Of a DNA stretch of 64,000 nt, positions 1 through 10,641 are shown piece after piece. Each line of letters starts with the position of its first letter. Positions within the stretch are counted from its first letter, which is position 1. Position numbers and translations under genes: made by a program. The DNA is from Sphingomonadales bacterium (GTDB lineage Bacteria; Pseudomonadota; Alphaproteobacteria; SMXS01), in NCBI GenBank assembly GCA_022844405.1, contig JALHLV010000005.1, positions 62,001-126,000 on the forward strand, written 5' to 3'. The notes beneath the pieces were generated by a model. It did no database searches, was not told the DNA's origin, and saw only the letters and a list, made by a program, of their open reading frames with translations.

Positions 1-471
1 CAGGACCCGCACCGCGTGGTGCAGTGCCCGGGCAAGCCGGAAGGCTACTGGATCCAGCATCACGGCGGCATCTTCCGCTCGACCGACGACCTGGAGAACT
101 GGCAGGACGTGCCCAGCATGGGTCCGTCGATCTTCGGCTTCGCCGTGGCCGTCCACCCGAAGGATCCGGAGACGGCCTGGTTCGCGCCCGCCATCAAGGA
201 CGAGTTCCGCTATCCGGTGGACGGCAAGTTCGTCGTCACCCGCACGCGGGACGGCGGGCGTACCACCCAGGTGCTGAGCGACGGCCTGCCGCAGGCGTCG
301 TCCTACGACCTGGTCTATCGCCACGGCCTCGACGTGGACGAAACCGGCGACGGGCTCGCCATGGGCTCGACCTCGGGCGGCGTCTGGACCAGCGCCGATG
401 CCGGCGACAGCTGGACCCTGCTGCCCGACCGCCTGCCGCCGGTCTACGCGGTGCGGTTCACGACGGCCTGA
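1..471 (+). CDS. BNR/sialidase-like beta-propeller protein, 3' part
   Basis: The reading frame is open from base 1, so the gene starts before the window and only its last 156 codons are seen. The sequence has the repeated blade signatures of BNR/VPS10-type propellers: IFRSTDDLENWQ near the left end, TRTRDGGRTT in the middle and VWTSADAGDSW near the end. These Asp-box-like S/T-x-D-x-G-x-T/S-W motifs occur in sialidases and in many exported glycan-binding or structural propellers, so an enzymatic role cannot be claimed. It ends three bases before the convergent acyltransferase gene. Function unknown; the fold assignment is fairly secure. Confidence 0.75.
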   Translation, partial: QDPHRVVQCPGKPEGYWIQHHGGIFRSTDDLENWQDVPSMGPSIFGFAVAVHPKDPETAWFAPAIKDEFRYPVDGKFVVTRTRDGGRTTQVLSDGLPQASSYDLVYRHGLDVDETGDGLAMGSTSGGVWTSADAGDSWTLLPDRLPPVYAVRFTTA

Positions 472-474
472 CGT

Positions 475-1248
475 TCACGCCGGCCGGCTGCGCCGGGCCA
501 AGTGGGCGAAGTACTTGTCCGGCACGCGGGCGATGGACTGCAGGATGAACACGTCGGTGGTGCCGAACTGCCTGTCGACCACCGCGCCGTCGCCGATGTA
601 GCAGCCGCAGCGCAGATAGCCCTTGATCAGCGGTGGCAGTTCCTTGACCACGTCGCGCTCGCGGATGCGGTCGGCGGGCATGATGTTCATCTCCACATGC
701 CGCGATGGCACGGCGTAGACGCACAGCTCCTCGGGCGCGCGGAAGTTGTGATAGAGGTAGGACAGCGCCTCGGCGTGTTCGGCGATGTCGGTGCCGGGAA
801 GGCTGGCGCAGCCGAACAGGTACGACACCTGGTGGTCGTAGACGTATTGGGCGATGCCCTTCCACAGGAACTGGATGGTGGCGTTCGAGCGGTATTCGGC
901 GCGGACGCAGGAGCGGCCCAACTCGAGGAATTGGCCGTGCTGGCGCGCCGTATGCTCGTCGCGGCCCATGAACAGCGGGCTGAGGTCGTATTCCGAGGCC
1001 GAATAGAAGCCGTCATTGGCGAGCGCGACCTCCTCGCGCAACAGGCGGTAGGTGCCCACCACCGCTTCCTCGGCGGGGAGCGAATGATCGATCACCAGCA
1101 GGTGGTCGCAGACCGGGTCGAATTCGTCGAAGTCCAGCTTGTCGCGGGCCATCTGGGCGTTCGCGGCCGCACCGAGCTCTTCGTAGAAGACCCGGTAGCG
1201 GAGGTGTTGCGCGGCGATGATTTCGGCTTCGTCCTGGGCTAAACGCAC
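475..1248 (-). CDS. GNAT-fold acyltransferase, OlsB-like (ornithine lipid synthesis)
   Basis: This 257-residue protein begins VRLAQDEAEIIAAQHLRYRVFYEELG, the usual opening of the PF13444-type acyltransferases that include OlsB, which moves a 3-hydroxyacyl group from acyl carrier protein to ornithine to make lyso-ornithine lipid. The core also carries ELGRSCVRAEYR and FGCASLPGTD, both typical of the family. The GTG at 1248 is chosen because the frame upstream has no ATG or GTG before a stop. No olsA partner is visible nearby, so the substrate is an inference; family members also occur as hemolysin-like acyltransferases. It lies downstream of the AmpG-like gene on the same strand, separated by about 114 bases. 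Confidence 0.75.
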   Translation of the reverse strand: MRLAQDEAEIIAAQHLRYRVFYEELGAAANAQMARDKLDFDEFDPVCDHLLVIDHSLPAEEAVVGTYRLLREEVALANDGFYSASEYDLSPLFMGRDEHTARQHGQFLELGRSCVRAEYRSNATIQFLWKGIAQYVYDHQVSYLFGCASLPGTDIAEHAEALSYLYHNFRAPEELCVYAVPSRHVEMNIMPADRIRERDVVKELPPLIKGYLRCGCYIGDGAVVDRQFGTTDVFILQSIARVPDKYFAHLARRSRPA

Positions 1249-1362
1249 TTCAAGTTGAGCCGGTCTGGTGGCTAGAACAGCGATGACAACACCTTTGTTG
1301 TTGTGGCTTCCCCAGAGTGTTCGGCGACCATATCACAAACGGTCGAAGCCGGGCATGAACTT

Positions 1363-2748
1363 TCAATTAAGCGCTGGAGGCGGCTTGTCGACCGCGCCGA
1401 AATGCCGGGTCGCCCACCAAAGCAGCAGCAGGCCGGGCACCGCGGCAACGGCGGTGATGCCGAAGAATACCGGCCAGCTGACCGCCTCGGCCAGGTAGCC
1501 CGACGGCGCCGACAGCATCGTCCGGCCGACGTTCATCAACGAGGTAAGCAGCGCGTATTGCGTCACGGTATAGGCGACGTTGCACAGCCCGGACATGTAG
1601 GCGATGAAGGCGGTGACGCCCATGCCGCTGGCGAAATTCTCGACGGCGATGACGCCGCCCAACACCCAGGGATCGTTGCCCGCCCAGGCGAGCAGCACAT
1701 AGGTGAAGTTGGAGAAAAGCTGGGCGATGCCGCCGATCCACAGGCTCTTCATCACCCCCAGCCGATGGACCATGATCCCGCCGAGCACGGCGCCGACGAT
1801 GGTGGCGACCAGGCCGACGGGCTTGCTGATCAGCCCGACCTGCTCGAGCGAAAAGCCCAGCTCCAGGAAAAAGGGTCCGGTCATCATGGACGCCAGCGTG
1901 TCACCCAGCTTGTAGAACAGGACAAGCGCCAGAATGATGATCGAGAACACCCCGAAGCGCCGGAAGAACTCGAGGAACGGCGACGCCACCGCGCCGTAGA
2001 ACCAGGCGGCGAGGCCCGCGAGCGCGGGCGGCAGTCCGCCCTGGCGCTCGAGGAAATCCTCGGCCTTCTTTTCCTCGCGCGCGACGTCCTCGGCACTGAC
2101 CGCCGGTTCGGGCGTGGCGAGGGTCGCGCCGACACCCACCAGCATCAGCACGGCGACGGCGGCATAGGCGACCGACCAGCCGACCAGCCCGGCGACGATC
2201 AGGATGCCGCTCGCCGTGATCAGCATGGCAATGCGGTAGCCGGTGGTATAGGCGGCGACGCCCGCGCCCTGCTGGCGCTCGTCGAGAAGCTCGATGCGCA
2301 ACCCGTCGATGACGATGTCCTGGCTGGCCGAGAAGAACGCCACCAGCACCGCGGCCACCGCCGTCAACATCAGGTGGCCGGGGCCGGGATCGGACGCCGC
2401 CATCAGCAGGATGGCGCCGATCAGGCAGATCTGGATGGCAAGCAGCCAGCCGCGCCGCCGGCCGAGCATGCGGGTGAGCGCCGGAAACGGCAGCCGGTCG
2501 ATGATCGGCGCCCAGACGAACTTGAAGGCGAACGGCAGGGTGACGAGGGTGAACAGGCCGACCTCGCCCTTGTCGGTGCCGGCCGCCGTCAGCCAGTAGG
2601 TCAGCGTGCCGAACGGCAGCACGAACGGCAGCCCCGAGGCGAAGCCGAGGAAGAAGAACAGGAAGACGCGGTGCTCGAAGAACACCGCCGATCCGGGCAT
2701 CCGGTCGATCCAGGGTCGGGGCAGAACATAGGCGGCGGGTTCGGTCAT
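1363..2748 (-). CDS. AmpG-like MFS permease (PAT family)
   Basis: A 461-residue inner-membrane protein with about twelve to fourteen hydrophobic segments. FASGLPFVLPFGTLTYWL and FKFVWAPIIDRLP near the N-terminus are typical of AmpG, the permease that returns anhydro-muropeptides to the cytoplasm for cell-wall recycling and beta-lactamase signalling. The start is placed at the ATG at 2748 (MTEPAAYVL) instead of the longer frame from 2799, because the upstream stretch lacks family-like sequence. It is transcribed divergently from the NlpE-like gene across a 114-base gap. No ampR, ampD or beta-lactamase gene is nearby, so the substrate could differ within the PAT family (muropeptides or acetyl-CoA). 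Confidence 0.8.
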   Translation of the reverse strand: MTEPAAYVLPRPWIDRMPGSAVFFEHRVFLFFFLGFASGLPFVLPFGTLTYWLTAAGTDKGEVGLFTLVTLPFAFKFVWAPIIDRLPFPALTRMLGRRRGWLLAIQICLIGAILLMAASDPGPGHLMLTAVAAVLVAFFSASQDIVIDGLRIELLDERQQGAGVAAYTTGYRIAMLITASGILIVAGLVGWSVAYAAVAVLMLVGVGATLATPEPAVSAEDVAREEKKAEDFLERQGGLPPALAGLAAWFYGAVASPFLEFFRRFGVFSIIILALVLFYKLGDTLASMMTGPFFLELGFSLEQVGLISKPVGLVATIVGAVLGGIMVHRLGVMKSLWIGGIAQLFSNFTYVLLAWAGNDPWVLGGVIAVENFASGMGVTAFIAYMSGLCNVAYTVTQYALLTSLMNVGRTMLSAPSGYLAEAVSWPVFFGITAVAAVPGLLLLWWATRHFGAVDKPPPALN

Positions 2749-2862
2749 CCGGATGCACTCTAGATCATTCGGCGGCAAGGGGGAATCGCCCCCGCGCATT
2801 CCAGCGCGCTGGCGGCATCCGCCGGATTGTCGTAGCGTTGCGGCGGCAACAAGGAGGCTGCG

Positions 2863-3537
2863 ATGAGGGGTGTTGCGTTGCGCGCGGGACTGGCCCTGGC
2901 TGTCACCGTCCTAGGGATTTCCGCGGCTGCGGCCCAGCCGCAGGGGCGGCCCGACGTGCCGGTGCTGCTGGGCGAGTTCAAGGGTACCCTGCCCTGCGCC
3001 GACTGCCAGGGCGTCGAGACCTCGCTGACCTTGATCAAAAAGGACGCGGGGACCGCCGAGGGCAGCTACGTGCTGATCGAGACCTTCGTCGGCAAGTCGG
3101 CCGATCCGGTGGTGGCCGAGGGCAACTGGACGACGCTGCGCGGCAGCGCGGCCGATCCGGACGACACGGTCTACGAGCTGAACCCGGACAGCCTGGAATT
3201 CCAGCGCCGCGCCTTCCTGAAGGTGAACGACTACGTCATCCGGCTGCTGGGGCCGGGCCTGACCGAGAGGACGGACGGCGCCGCCACCCTGACCTCGCCG
3301 CCCGATCCGTTCTATGGCGTGCCCAACCCGGCCGCCATCAACTGCGTCAAGATCGGCGGCAGGAGCGTGATCAACACAGGCACGACGGCGGGCGACCAGG
3401 GCGTGTGCCGGTTGGCCGACGGGCGTGAATGCGAAGAGTACGGCGTGCTGCGCGACCACCGCTGCTTCGATCCGGCCAAGCCGCGTCCGCCGCGCCGGCC
3501 GCCGTCGAAGGAGGACGAGACGGCCCCGAACTATTGA
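2863..3537 (+). CDS. Secreted NlpE-like protein fused to a DUF333-like domain
   Basis: 224 residues. Residues 1-25 form a signal peptide (MRGVALRAGLALAVTVLG...AAA), with no lipobox cysteine. Residues about 30-130 match the NlpE N-terminal domain, including the characteristic LPCADCQGVET cysteine pair. From about residue 155 a second unit, NPAAINCVKIGG ... GVCRLADGRECEEYGVLRD, matches the DUF333 pattern of small exported proteins. NlpE in enterobacteria senses copper or surface stress through Cpx, but no cpx genes are seen here. AAGGAGG lies six bases before the ATG. The C-terminus is basic and proline-rich (KPRPPRRPPSK). Periplasmic location is inferred. Confidence 0.75.
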   Translation: MRGVALRAGLALAVTVLGISAAAAQPQGRPDVPVLLGEFKGTLPCADCQGVETSLTLIKKDAGTAEGSYVLIETFVGKSADPVVAEGNWTTLRGSAADPDDTVYELNPDSLEFQRRAFLKVNDYVIRLLGPGLTERTDGAATLTSPPDPFYGVPNPAAINCVKIGGRSVINTGTTAGDQGVCRLADGRECEEYGVLRDHRCFDPAKPRPPRRPPSKEDETAPNY

Positions 3538-3562
3538 CCCTGGTCGCGCGCCGCCAGCGCCG

Positions 3563-5470
3563 TCAGATCTCGATCTGCGACCCCAGCTCGACCACCCGAT
3601 TGGCCGGAATCTGGAAGAAGTCCATGGCGCTGGTGGCGTTCCGGGTCATCCAGGCGAACAGGGATTCCCGCCACATGGCCATGCCCGGCCGCACGCTGGG
3701 GATGATGGTTTCGCGGCCCAGGAAGAACGACGTCTGCATCATGTTGCACTTCAGCCCGCGGGTGCCGGCAAGCCGCAGGGCGCGCGGCACGTCCGGGTCC
3801 TGCAGGAAGCCGTAGTGGTAGACGATGCGGTAGAAGCCCTCGCCGAGTTCGGTGACCTCCAGCGCCTCCTCGTTGTTGAGGCGCGGCACCTCCTCGATCT
3901 GCATGGTCATGAACACGTTCAGCTCGTGCAGCACCTTGTTGTGCTTGAGATTGTGCAGCAGCGCGTGGGGCACGCCCTGTGAATTGCCCGACATGTAGAC
4001 CGCCGCGCCCTGCACGCGGGTGATCTTGGGCGACAGCGACGACAGGAAAGTCTCGACCGGGATGGCGTCGCGGGCCTGACCGGCGCGCACCAGAGCGCGG
4101 CCGCGCTTCCAGGTCGTCAGCAGCACGAACAAGGCAAGACCCGCGAACAGCGGGAACCAGCCGCCGTCCGGGATCTTGGTGAGATTGGCGCCGAGGAACG
4201 ACACGTCGACGATGAGGAACACGACCAGCATGGCGATGCCCTGCCAGCGCGGGATCTTCCAGGCGAGCAGGACGACGAACGACAGCAGCAGGGTGTCGAT
4301 GAACATGGTGCCGGTGACGGCGACGCCGTAGGCAGCGGCCAGGTTGGTGGACGAGCCGAAGCCCAGCACCAGCATGATCACCGCGCCGAGCAGCGCCCAA
4401 TTGACGAACGGCACATAGATCTGGCCGATCTCGGCCTCGGACGTGTGCAGCACCTTGAGCCGCGGCAGGTAACCGAGCTGCACCGCCTGCCGGGTCACCG
4501 AGAACGCGCCCGAGATGACCGCCTGCGAGGCGATGATGGTCGCCGCCGTGGCGAGGCCCAGCACCGGCCACTGCGCCCAGTCCGGCGCCAGCCGGAAGAA
4601 CGGGTTGTCGATGGCCGACGGTTCGCTGATCAGCAGCGCGCCCTGGCCGAAATAGTTGAGGATGAGCGCCGGCAGCACCACGAAGAACCAGGCGCGCCGG
4701 ATCGGCGGGCGGCCGAAATGGCCCATGTCGGCATACAGCGCCTCGGCGCCGGTCAGCGCCAGCACGACCGAGCCGAGGGCGAGGAACGCCAGCCACTGGT
4801 CGGTCACGAAGAACTCCGCCGCATACATCGGATTGAGCGCCCAGAGAATCTCGGGGTGCTTGACGATGCTGGCGACGCCCAGCGCTGCCAGGGTGAGGAA
4901 CCAGATCAGCGTGACGGGCCCGAACAGGCGGCCCATGGCCGCGGTGCCGTGCTTCTGGACCAGGAACAGGCAGACCAGGATGACGACGGTGATCGGCACG
5001 ATGTAGTCGTCGAGCCCCGGCGCGACCACCTCGAGGCCCTCGACCGCGCTCAGTACCGAGATGGCGGGCGTGATCATGCTGTCGCCGTAGAACAGGGCGG
5101 CGGCGAAGATGCCCAGCAGGGCGACCACCGGCACCATCCGGGTTCCCTGGACCAGATTGCTCACGAGCGTCAGCAGCGCAAGGCTGCCGCCCTCGCCCTT
5201 GTTGTCGGCCCGCATCATCAGCGTGACGTACTTGAACGACACGACCAGCATCACCGACCAGAAGATCAGCGACACCACCCCATAGACATGCATGGCGTCG
5301 AGTGCCAGGGGGTGAGGCCCGGCAAAGCTTTCCTTCATGGTGTAGAGCGGGCTGGTGCCGATGTCGCCGAAAACGACGCCGATCGCGCCGAGCATCAGCC
5401 GCGCGAGTGGTGGCTTCTGGGAGTCTGTCGTCACCCGGGGATTTCCTGCTTGTTCGCTGTTGGCGCGCAC
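3563..5470 (-). CDS. kup: Kup-type potassium uptake permease
   Basis: 635 residues, the usual size of Kup. The first membrane segment carries the family signature GVVFGDIGTSPLYT, about twelve hydrophobic segments follow, and the last 170 residues form the cytoplasmic domain typical of the family. Kup is a single-subunit proton-coupled K+ importer in the inner membrane. It begins eight bases after the ybdD stop and is probably co-transcribed with cstA-ybdD. It converges on the NlpE-like gene with a 25-base gap. Nothing looks abnormal in the sequence. Confidence 0.93.
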   Translation of the reverse strand: MRANSEQAGNPRVTTDSQKPPLARLMLGAIGVVFGDIGTSPLYTMKESFAGPHPLALDAMHVYGVVSLIFWSVMLVVSFKYVTLMMRADNKGEGGSLALLTLVSNLVQGTRMVPVVALLGIFAAALFYGDSMITPAISVLSAVEGLEVVAPGLDDYIVPITVVILVCLFLVQKHGTAAMGRLFGPVTLIWFLTLAALGVASIVKHPEILWALNPMYAAEFFVTDQWLAFLALGSVVLALTGAEALYADMGHFGRPPIRRAWFFVVLPALILNYFGQGALLISEPSAIDNPFFRLAPDWAQWPVLGLATAATIIASQAVISGAFSVTRQAVQLGYLPRLKVLHTSEAEIGQIYVPFVNWALLGAVIMLVLGFGSSTNLAAAYGVAVTGTMFIDTLLLSFVVLLAWKIPRWQGIAMLVVFLIVDVSFLGANLTKIPDGGWFPLFAGLALFVLLTTWKRGRALVRAGQARDAIPVETFLSSLSPKITRVQGAAVYMSGNSQGVPHALLHNLKHNKVLHELNVFMTMQIEEVPRLNNEEALEVTELGEGFYRIVYHYGFLQDPDVPRALRLAGTRGLKCNMMQTSFFLGRETIIPSVRPGMAMWRESLFAWMTRNATSAMDFFQIPANRVVELGSQIEI

Positions 5471-5478
5471 GCTGCCTG

Positions 5479-5676
5479 TCAGCAGCAGCGATTCAATTTG
5501 CCATGCCCACCATAGCGGCTTTCCTGCCGCTCGCGGAAGAATTCCTCGCGGGACATGACGGGCTCGTCGGGATGATGGATCCTGCGATGCAGGACATAGA
5601 GATCGTAGTCCGGCAGCCCCACCATCAGGCGCGCCGCGCGCGCCAGGAAGCTGCTGTAACTCCGATAATCACGCAT
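5479..5676 (-). CDS. YbdD/YjiX family small protein
   Basis: A 65-residue protein with the family motifs [20 protein letters not shown] and [17 protein letters not shown]. Members are nearly always encoded directly after CstA or BtsT carbon-starvation transporters and are thought to assist them. Here the start overlaps the cstA stop by eight bases, which supports translational coupling. The biochemical role of the family is not settled. Confidence 0.9.
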   Translation of the reverse strand: MRDYRSYSSFLARAARLMVGLPDYDLYVLHRRIHHPDEPVMSREEFFRERQESRYGGHGKLNRCC

Positions 5677-7720
5677 GGGTCCCCTCCAGGGTTTCGCGCG
5701 CGCTCGGCTTCGGGTCCGCCAGTCCCCGGCGGATGGTGGCCGCCCCCGCGATCACCATGGCCAGCACGACCGACACGAACAGGCCGCACAGGCCGGTGTT
5801 GACTATATCATTGAAGATGATCCGGTTCATCTGCTCCAGTGACTTGGCCGGCGCCAGCACCTCGCCGGCCGCCAGCGCGTCCGAGAACTTGCGCGCATGG
5901 GCAAGGAAGCCGATGGCCGGATCGGCGTGGAACATTTTCTGCCACGCCGCCGTCAGGGTACAGATCAGCAGCCACAGGCAGGGTGCGGCAGTAACCCAGG
6001 CGTAGCGCTCGCGCTTCATCTTCACCAGCACCACGGTGCACAGGATCAGCGCGATGGCCGCCAGCATCTGGTTGGCGATGCCGAACAGCGGCCACAGCGT
6101 GTTGATGCCGCCGAGCGGATCGACCACGCCCTGGTAGAGGAAATAGCCCCAGGCGGCGACGGCGATGCCGGTGGCGAGCAGATTGCCGGTCCACGACCTG
6201 GTGTCCTTCAGCGCCGGGATGGCCGTGCCCATCATGTCCTGCAACAGGAAGCGGCAGACGCGGGTGCCGGCGTCGATGGTGGTCAGGATGAACAGCGCCT
6301 CGAACAGGATGGCGAAATGGTACCAGAACGCCATCAGCGCCTTGCCGCCGACCGCCGCCGACAGGATGTGTGCCATGCCGACGGCCAGCGTCGGCGCGCC
6401 GCCCGACCGCGACAGGATGGTGCTCTCGCCGATGTCGTGGGCCATCTGGGTCAGCGTCTCCGGCGTGACCAGGAAGCCCCAGCCGGAAATGGTCGCCGCG
6501 ACCGCCTCGGGCGTGGTGCCGATCAGCGCGGCGGGACTGTTCATGGCGAAATAGACGCCGGGGTCGAGCACGCAGGCGGCGATCAGCGCCATCACCGCGA
6601 CGAAGGATTCGGCCAGCATGGCGCCGTAGCCGATGAACCGGGCCTGCACCTCGTTCTCGAGCATCTTGGGCGTGGTGCCCGAAGCGACCAGCGCGTGGAA
6701 GCCGGACACCGCGCCGCAGGCGATGGTGATGAACAGGAACGGGAACAGCCCGCCCGAGAACACCGGGCCGGTGCCGTCGACGAAGCGGCTGACCGCCGGC
6801 ATCTTCAACTCCGGCATGACGACGCAGATGCCGACGGCGAGCGCCAGGATGGTGCCGATCTTGAGGAAGGTCGACAGGTAGTCGCGCGGCGCCAGCAGCA
6901 GCCACACCGGCAGCACCGAGGCGACGAAGCCATAGCCCATCAACGCCAGCGCCAGCGTCTCGCCCGACCAGGTGAACAGCGGCGCCAGCACCGGGCTTGC
7001 GGCGACGGCCTCGCCATAGACGATGGAGGCCATCAGCAGCACGAAGCCGATCAGCGACATTTCGCCGATCCGCCCCGGGCGGATATATCGCCCGTACACC
7101 CCCATGATCAGCGCGATCGGGATGGTGGCGACCACGGTGAACGTGCCCCATGGGCTGATCGCCAGCGCCTTGACCACGACCAGCGCCAGCACGGCGAGCA
7201 GGATGATCAGGATCATCAGCACGCCGAACATGGCGATGATGCCGGGAATGGTGCCCACCTCGGACTTGATCATGTCGCCCAGCGACCTGCCGTCGCGGCG
7301 CGTCGACAGGAACAGCACCACGAAGTCCTGCACCGCGCCGGCGAACACCACGCCGGCCAGGATCCACAGCATGCCGGGCAGGTAGCCCATCTGCGCCGCG
7401 AGCACCGGCCCGACCAGCGGCCCGGCGCCGGCAATGGCGGCGAAGTGGTGGCCGAACAGCACGTATTTGTTGACCGGCACGTAGTCGAGCGCGTCGTTGC
7501 GCAGCACCGCCGGCGTGTGACGGTTGCGGTCGAGCCGCAACACCTTCGTGGCGATGAACAGGCCGTAGAAGCGGTAGGCGATCAGGTAGACGCAGGCGGC
7601 GGCGATCACCAGCCACATGGCGTTGACGTGCTCGCCCCGGCTGAGCGCCACGACGGCCATGGCGCCCGCGCCCAGCAGCGCGACGAGGACCCAGACCAGC
7701 TTGTCGGCGGCGGCCTTCAT
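5669..7720 (-). CDS. cstA: CstA/BtsT family transporter (pyruvate or peptide uptake)
   Basis: 683 residues with many hydrophobic segments and the diagnostic N-terminal stretch [20 protein letters not shown] followed by [17 protein letters not shown], both hallmarks of CstA. Family members import pyruvate or peptides when carbon is scarce. The ybdD partner overlaps the 3' end, as in other bacteria. The start lies seven bases after the YqaA-like gene. In enterobacteria the family is controlled by CRP or the BtsSR system; no such regulator gene is visible here. The exact substrate cannot be read from the sequence. Confidence 0.92.
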   Translation of the reverse strand: MKAAADKLVWVLVALLGAGAMAVVALSRGEHVNAMWLVIAAACVYLIAYRFYGLFIATKVLRLDRNRHTPAVLRNDALDYVPVNKYVLFGHHFAAIAGAGPLVGPVLAAQMGYLPGMLWILAGVVFAGAVQDFVVLFLSTRRDGRSLGDMIKSEVGTIPGIIAMFGVLMILIILLAVLALVVVKALAISPWGTFTVVATIPIALIMGVYGRYIRPGRIGEMSLIGFVLLMASIVYGEAVAASPVLAPLFTWSGETLALALMGYGFVASVLPVWLLLAPRDYLSTFLKIGTILALAVGICVVMPELKMPAVSRFVDGTGPVFSGGLFPFLFITIACGAVSGFHALVASGTTPKMLENEVQARFIGYGAMLAESFVAVMALIAACVLDPGVYFAMNSPAALIGTTPEAVAATISGWGFLVTPETLTQMAHDIGESTILSRSGGAPTLAVGMAHILSAAVGGKALMAFWYHFAILFEALFILTTIDAGTRVCRFLLQDMMGTAIPALKDTRSWTGNLLATGIAVAAWGYFLYQGVVDPLGGINTLWPLFGIANQMLAAIALILCTVVLVKMKRERYAWVTAAPCLWLLICTLTAAWQKMFHADPAIGFLAHARKFSDALAAGEVLAPAKSLEQMNRIIFNDIVNTGLCGLFVSVVLAMVIAGAATIRRGLADPKPSARETLEGTHA

Positions 7721-7727
7721 GGCCGGG

Positions 7728-8348
7728 TCAGAGCAGGTAGTGGGCGATGACGAACCCGCCGACCACCGCGACGGCCACCGCCATCATCACCCATTCCAGC
7801 CGCTTCTCGACGAATTCCCGGATCGGGTCGCCGAACAGGTAGATCAGGACCGCCAGGATGTAGAAGCGCGCCGCCCGCGTGATCACCGACAGCAGCACGA
7901 ACATGCCGAAGGGATAGTGGAAGATGCCCGAGGCGATGGTGATCAGCTTGTAGGGGATCGGCGTCGCGCCCTTGATCAGGATGATCCAGGCGCCGTACTC
8001 GGCATATTGCTGGCGCAGCGCCTCCATCTTGGCTTCGTAACCGTAGAGCGACACCAGCCATGTGCCCACGGAGTCGAACAGGAACATGCCGATGGCGTAG
8101 CCGGCGATGCCACCGATGACGGACGCAAGCGTGCACCATCCCGCCAGCAGGAACGCCCGCTTGCGGTCCGCCAGCATCATCGGCAGCAGCATGACGTCGG
8201 GCGGGATCGGGAAGAACGAGCTCTCGGCGAAGGACACCGCGCCCAGGCTGGCCCAGGCGTGCCTGCCCTGGGCCTGGCGCATGGTCCACATGTAGAGCCG
8301 GCGCAGCGGCCCGGGCGAGGCGATCGGCTCGGCGGTGGGTTCGGTCAC
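7728..8348 (-). CDS. YqaA/DedA-type membrane protein
   Basis: 206 residues from a GTG at 8348; this start leaves four bases after livK and removes an unlikely extension that would run into that gene. It carries the SNARE-associated/DedA-like core: ESSFFPIPPDVMLLPMML early, GYAIGMFLFD in the middle and LIKGATPIPYKLITIASG later, followed by C-terminal hydrophobic segments. YqaA-like members of the DedA superfamily are inner-membrane proteins linked to lipid flipping and envelope homeostasis; the precise role is not established. It sits inside the liv-cst-kup minus-strand run. Confidence 0.85.
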   Translation of the reverse strand: MTEPTAEPIASPGPLRRLYMWTMRQAQGRHAWASLGAVSFAESSFFPIPPDVMLLPMMLADRKRAFLLAGWCTLASVIGGIAGYAIGMFLFDSVGTWLVSLYGYEAKMEALRQQYAEYGAWIILIKGATPIPYKLITIASGIFHYPFGMFVLLSVITRAARFYILAVLIYLFGDPIREFVEKRLEWVMMAVAVAVVGGFVIAHYLL

Positions 8349-8352
8349 GGAC

Positions 8353-9459
8353 TTACTTCGCTGCGTAGACGTACTTGCCGTCCTTCCAGACATAGAACAC
8401 ATAGCCGGGCGCCGAATTGTCGCCCTTGTCGTTGAAATCGATCGTGCCCAGCACCGTCTTGAACTTGCCGGCGCGCAGCGCGTTCGAGACCTTGCCGGCG
8501 TCGGTCGATTTGGCGGCCGTCACCGCCTGCGCCCAGGCCTGGATGGCGGCATAGGTGTAGAGCGTGTAGGCCTCGGGCTCGTACTTGGCGTCGCGGAACG
8601 CCTTCACCAGCGCCGCGTTGCCGGGATCGAGGCGCGGGTCCGGGCCGAAGGTCATCAGCGTACCGGCGCCCGCCGGGCCGGTGATCGACCAGAACTCCTC
8701 GGTGACCAGCGCGTCGCCGCCGATCAGGATGGTCTTCAGGCCGGCGCCGCGCATCTGGCGCACGATCAGGCCGGCCTCGGTCTTGTAGCCGCCGAAGAAC
8801 ACATAGTCGGCCCTGGCCTGCTTCAGCTTGGTGACGAGGGCGTTGTAGTCCTTCTCGCCGGCGGTGATCGCCTCGTCCATGACGATGGCGACGCCCTGCT
8901 TCTTCGCCGACATCTCGAACTGGTCGGCGAGGCCCTTGCCATAGGTCGACTTGTCGTTGACCACCGCGACCCGCTTGCCGGGGAACTTCTTCGCCACGTA
9001 GTCGGCGGCCGTCGGACCCTGCGCGTCGTCGCGGCCGCAGACGCGGAACACGTTCTTCAGGCCGCGCTCGGTGAAGGCGGGGTTGGTCGAGGCCGGCGTG
9101 ATCTGGACGATGCCGGAATCCGCATAGACGTCGGAAGCCGGGATCGAGGTGCTCGAGCAGTAGTGGCCGGCCACGAACACCACGCCCTCGTCGGCGAAAT
9201 TGTTGGCTACGCTCACCGCCTGCTTGGGATCGCAGACGTCGTCGCCCACGGTCAGCTTGATCTTCTGGCCGAGCACGCCGCCCCTGGCGTTGAGGTCGGC
9301 GACGGCCTTCTCGGCGCCCTTGCGCATCTGCTCGCCGATGGAAGCCTCCGAACCGGTCATGGGGCCGGCGACGCCGATCTTGATGTCGGCCCACGCGTCG
9401 CCGCCGCAAAGAAGGCTGGCCGCGGTAACCGCGATGAGAATCGTCTTGAACCGGTTCAT
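8353..9459 (-). CDS. livK: Branched-chain amino acid ABC transporter substrate-binding protein
   Basis: 368 residues: a signal peptide of about 24 residues ending near GGDAWA, then a type I periplasmic binding-protein fold. DIKIGVAGPMTGSEASIGEQ, FVAGHYCSSTSIPAS and QITPASTNPAFTERG are typical of the LivK/BraC group, where the serine-threonine stretch contacts the amino acid backbone. It would deliver leucine, isoleucine or valine (or related amides) to LivHMGF encoded just upstream on the same strand. About 90 non-coding bases separate it from the preceding small membrane gene. Confidence 0.92.
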   Translation of the reverse strand: MNRFKTILIAVTAASLLCGGDAWADIKIGVAGPMTGSEASIGEQMRKGAEKAVADLNARGGVLGQKIKLTVGDDVCDPKQAVSVANNFADEGVVFVAGHYCSSTSIPASDVYADSGIVQITPASTNPAFTERGLKNVFRVCGRDDAQGPTAADYVAKKFPGKRVAVVNDKSTYGKGLADQFEMSAKKQGVAIVMDEAITAGEKDYNALVTKLKQARADYVFFGGYKTEAGLIVRQMRGAGLKTILIGGDALVTEEFWSITGPAGAGTLMTFGPDPRLDPGNAALVKAFRDAKYEPEAYTLYTYAAIQAWAQAVTAAKSTDAGKVSNALRAGKFKTVLGTIDFNDKGDNSAPGYVFYVWKDGKYVYAAK

Positions 9460-9550
9460 GAAAGCGACCTGCCTGACTGATTATTGATGGAGCCCCGCGC
9501 AGAGCATACCCCACGCGAGTCAGAGTTCAAGGAATGTGCGGCCGACACCA

Positions 9551-9927
9551 CTATGCTTTGCGCCGCCAGCCGAAGAACAGCACCCGCTCGTACATCCACG
9601 GGTACTGGCTGACCATGCGGCCGGCCCTGGTCGCCTGGTGCGACGCCAGCGCGATCGCCATCAGGATCAGGGTGTGGGCGACGAAGCCGCCGGCCGACAG
9701 CAGCTCGCCGCCGAACAGGGCATAGATCAGGAACCGGTCGGCAAGGCCCAGCAGCAGGGCGTAGGGCGCCACCTGCCAGGCCGGCCGCCAGGTGTTGGCG
9801 AGGCCGCGCCCCGTCATCAGCGCGCAGCCGCCCATGAAGAGGATGGTCAGGAACAGGGTGACCATGGGCGATGTGCCGAACAGGCCCGGATCGGGCAGAG
9901 CGGCGGGATCGATGCCGTCCTGCGGGT

Positions 9928-9931
<4 letters not shown>
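9551..9931 (-). CDS. Small membrane protein of the liv operon (DUF6867-like)
   Basis: 126 residues with three or four hydrophobic segments (SPMVTLFLTILFMGG, VAPYALLLGLADRFLIYALF, VAHTLILMAIALASH) and a basic C-terminus. The start overlaps the livF stop as ATGA, so it is part of the operon. Small proteins of this layout are common at this place in alphaproteobacterial liv operons and I believe they correspond to DUF6867, but that name is from memory. No catalytic motif is visible. It may be an accessory subunit of the transporter. Confidence 0.7.

Positions 9932-10637
<706 letters not shown>

Positions 10638-10641
<4 letters not shown>

Noticed and set aside
1286-1301. Six-pair AT-rich hairpin between the AmpG-like and acyltransferase genes
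   Set aside because: Stem too weak and no T-run, so no terminator is claimed.
1303-2763. Long plus-strand frame opposite the AmpG-like gene
   Set aside because: Polar low-complexity composition and no membrane or domain features, while the minus-strand frame is an obvious permease.
5897-7750. Long plus-strand frame opposite cstA
   Set aside because: Same antisense pattern; cstA is unambiguous on the other strand.
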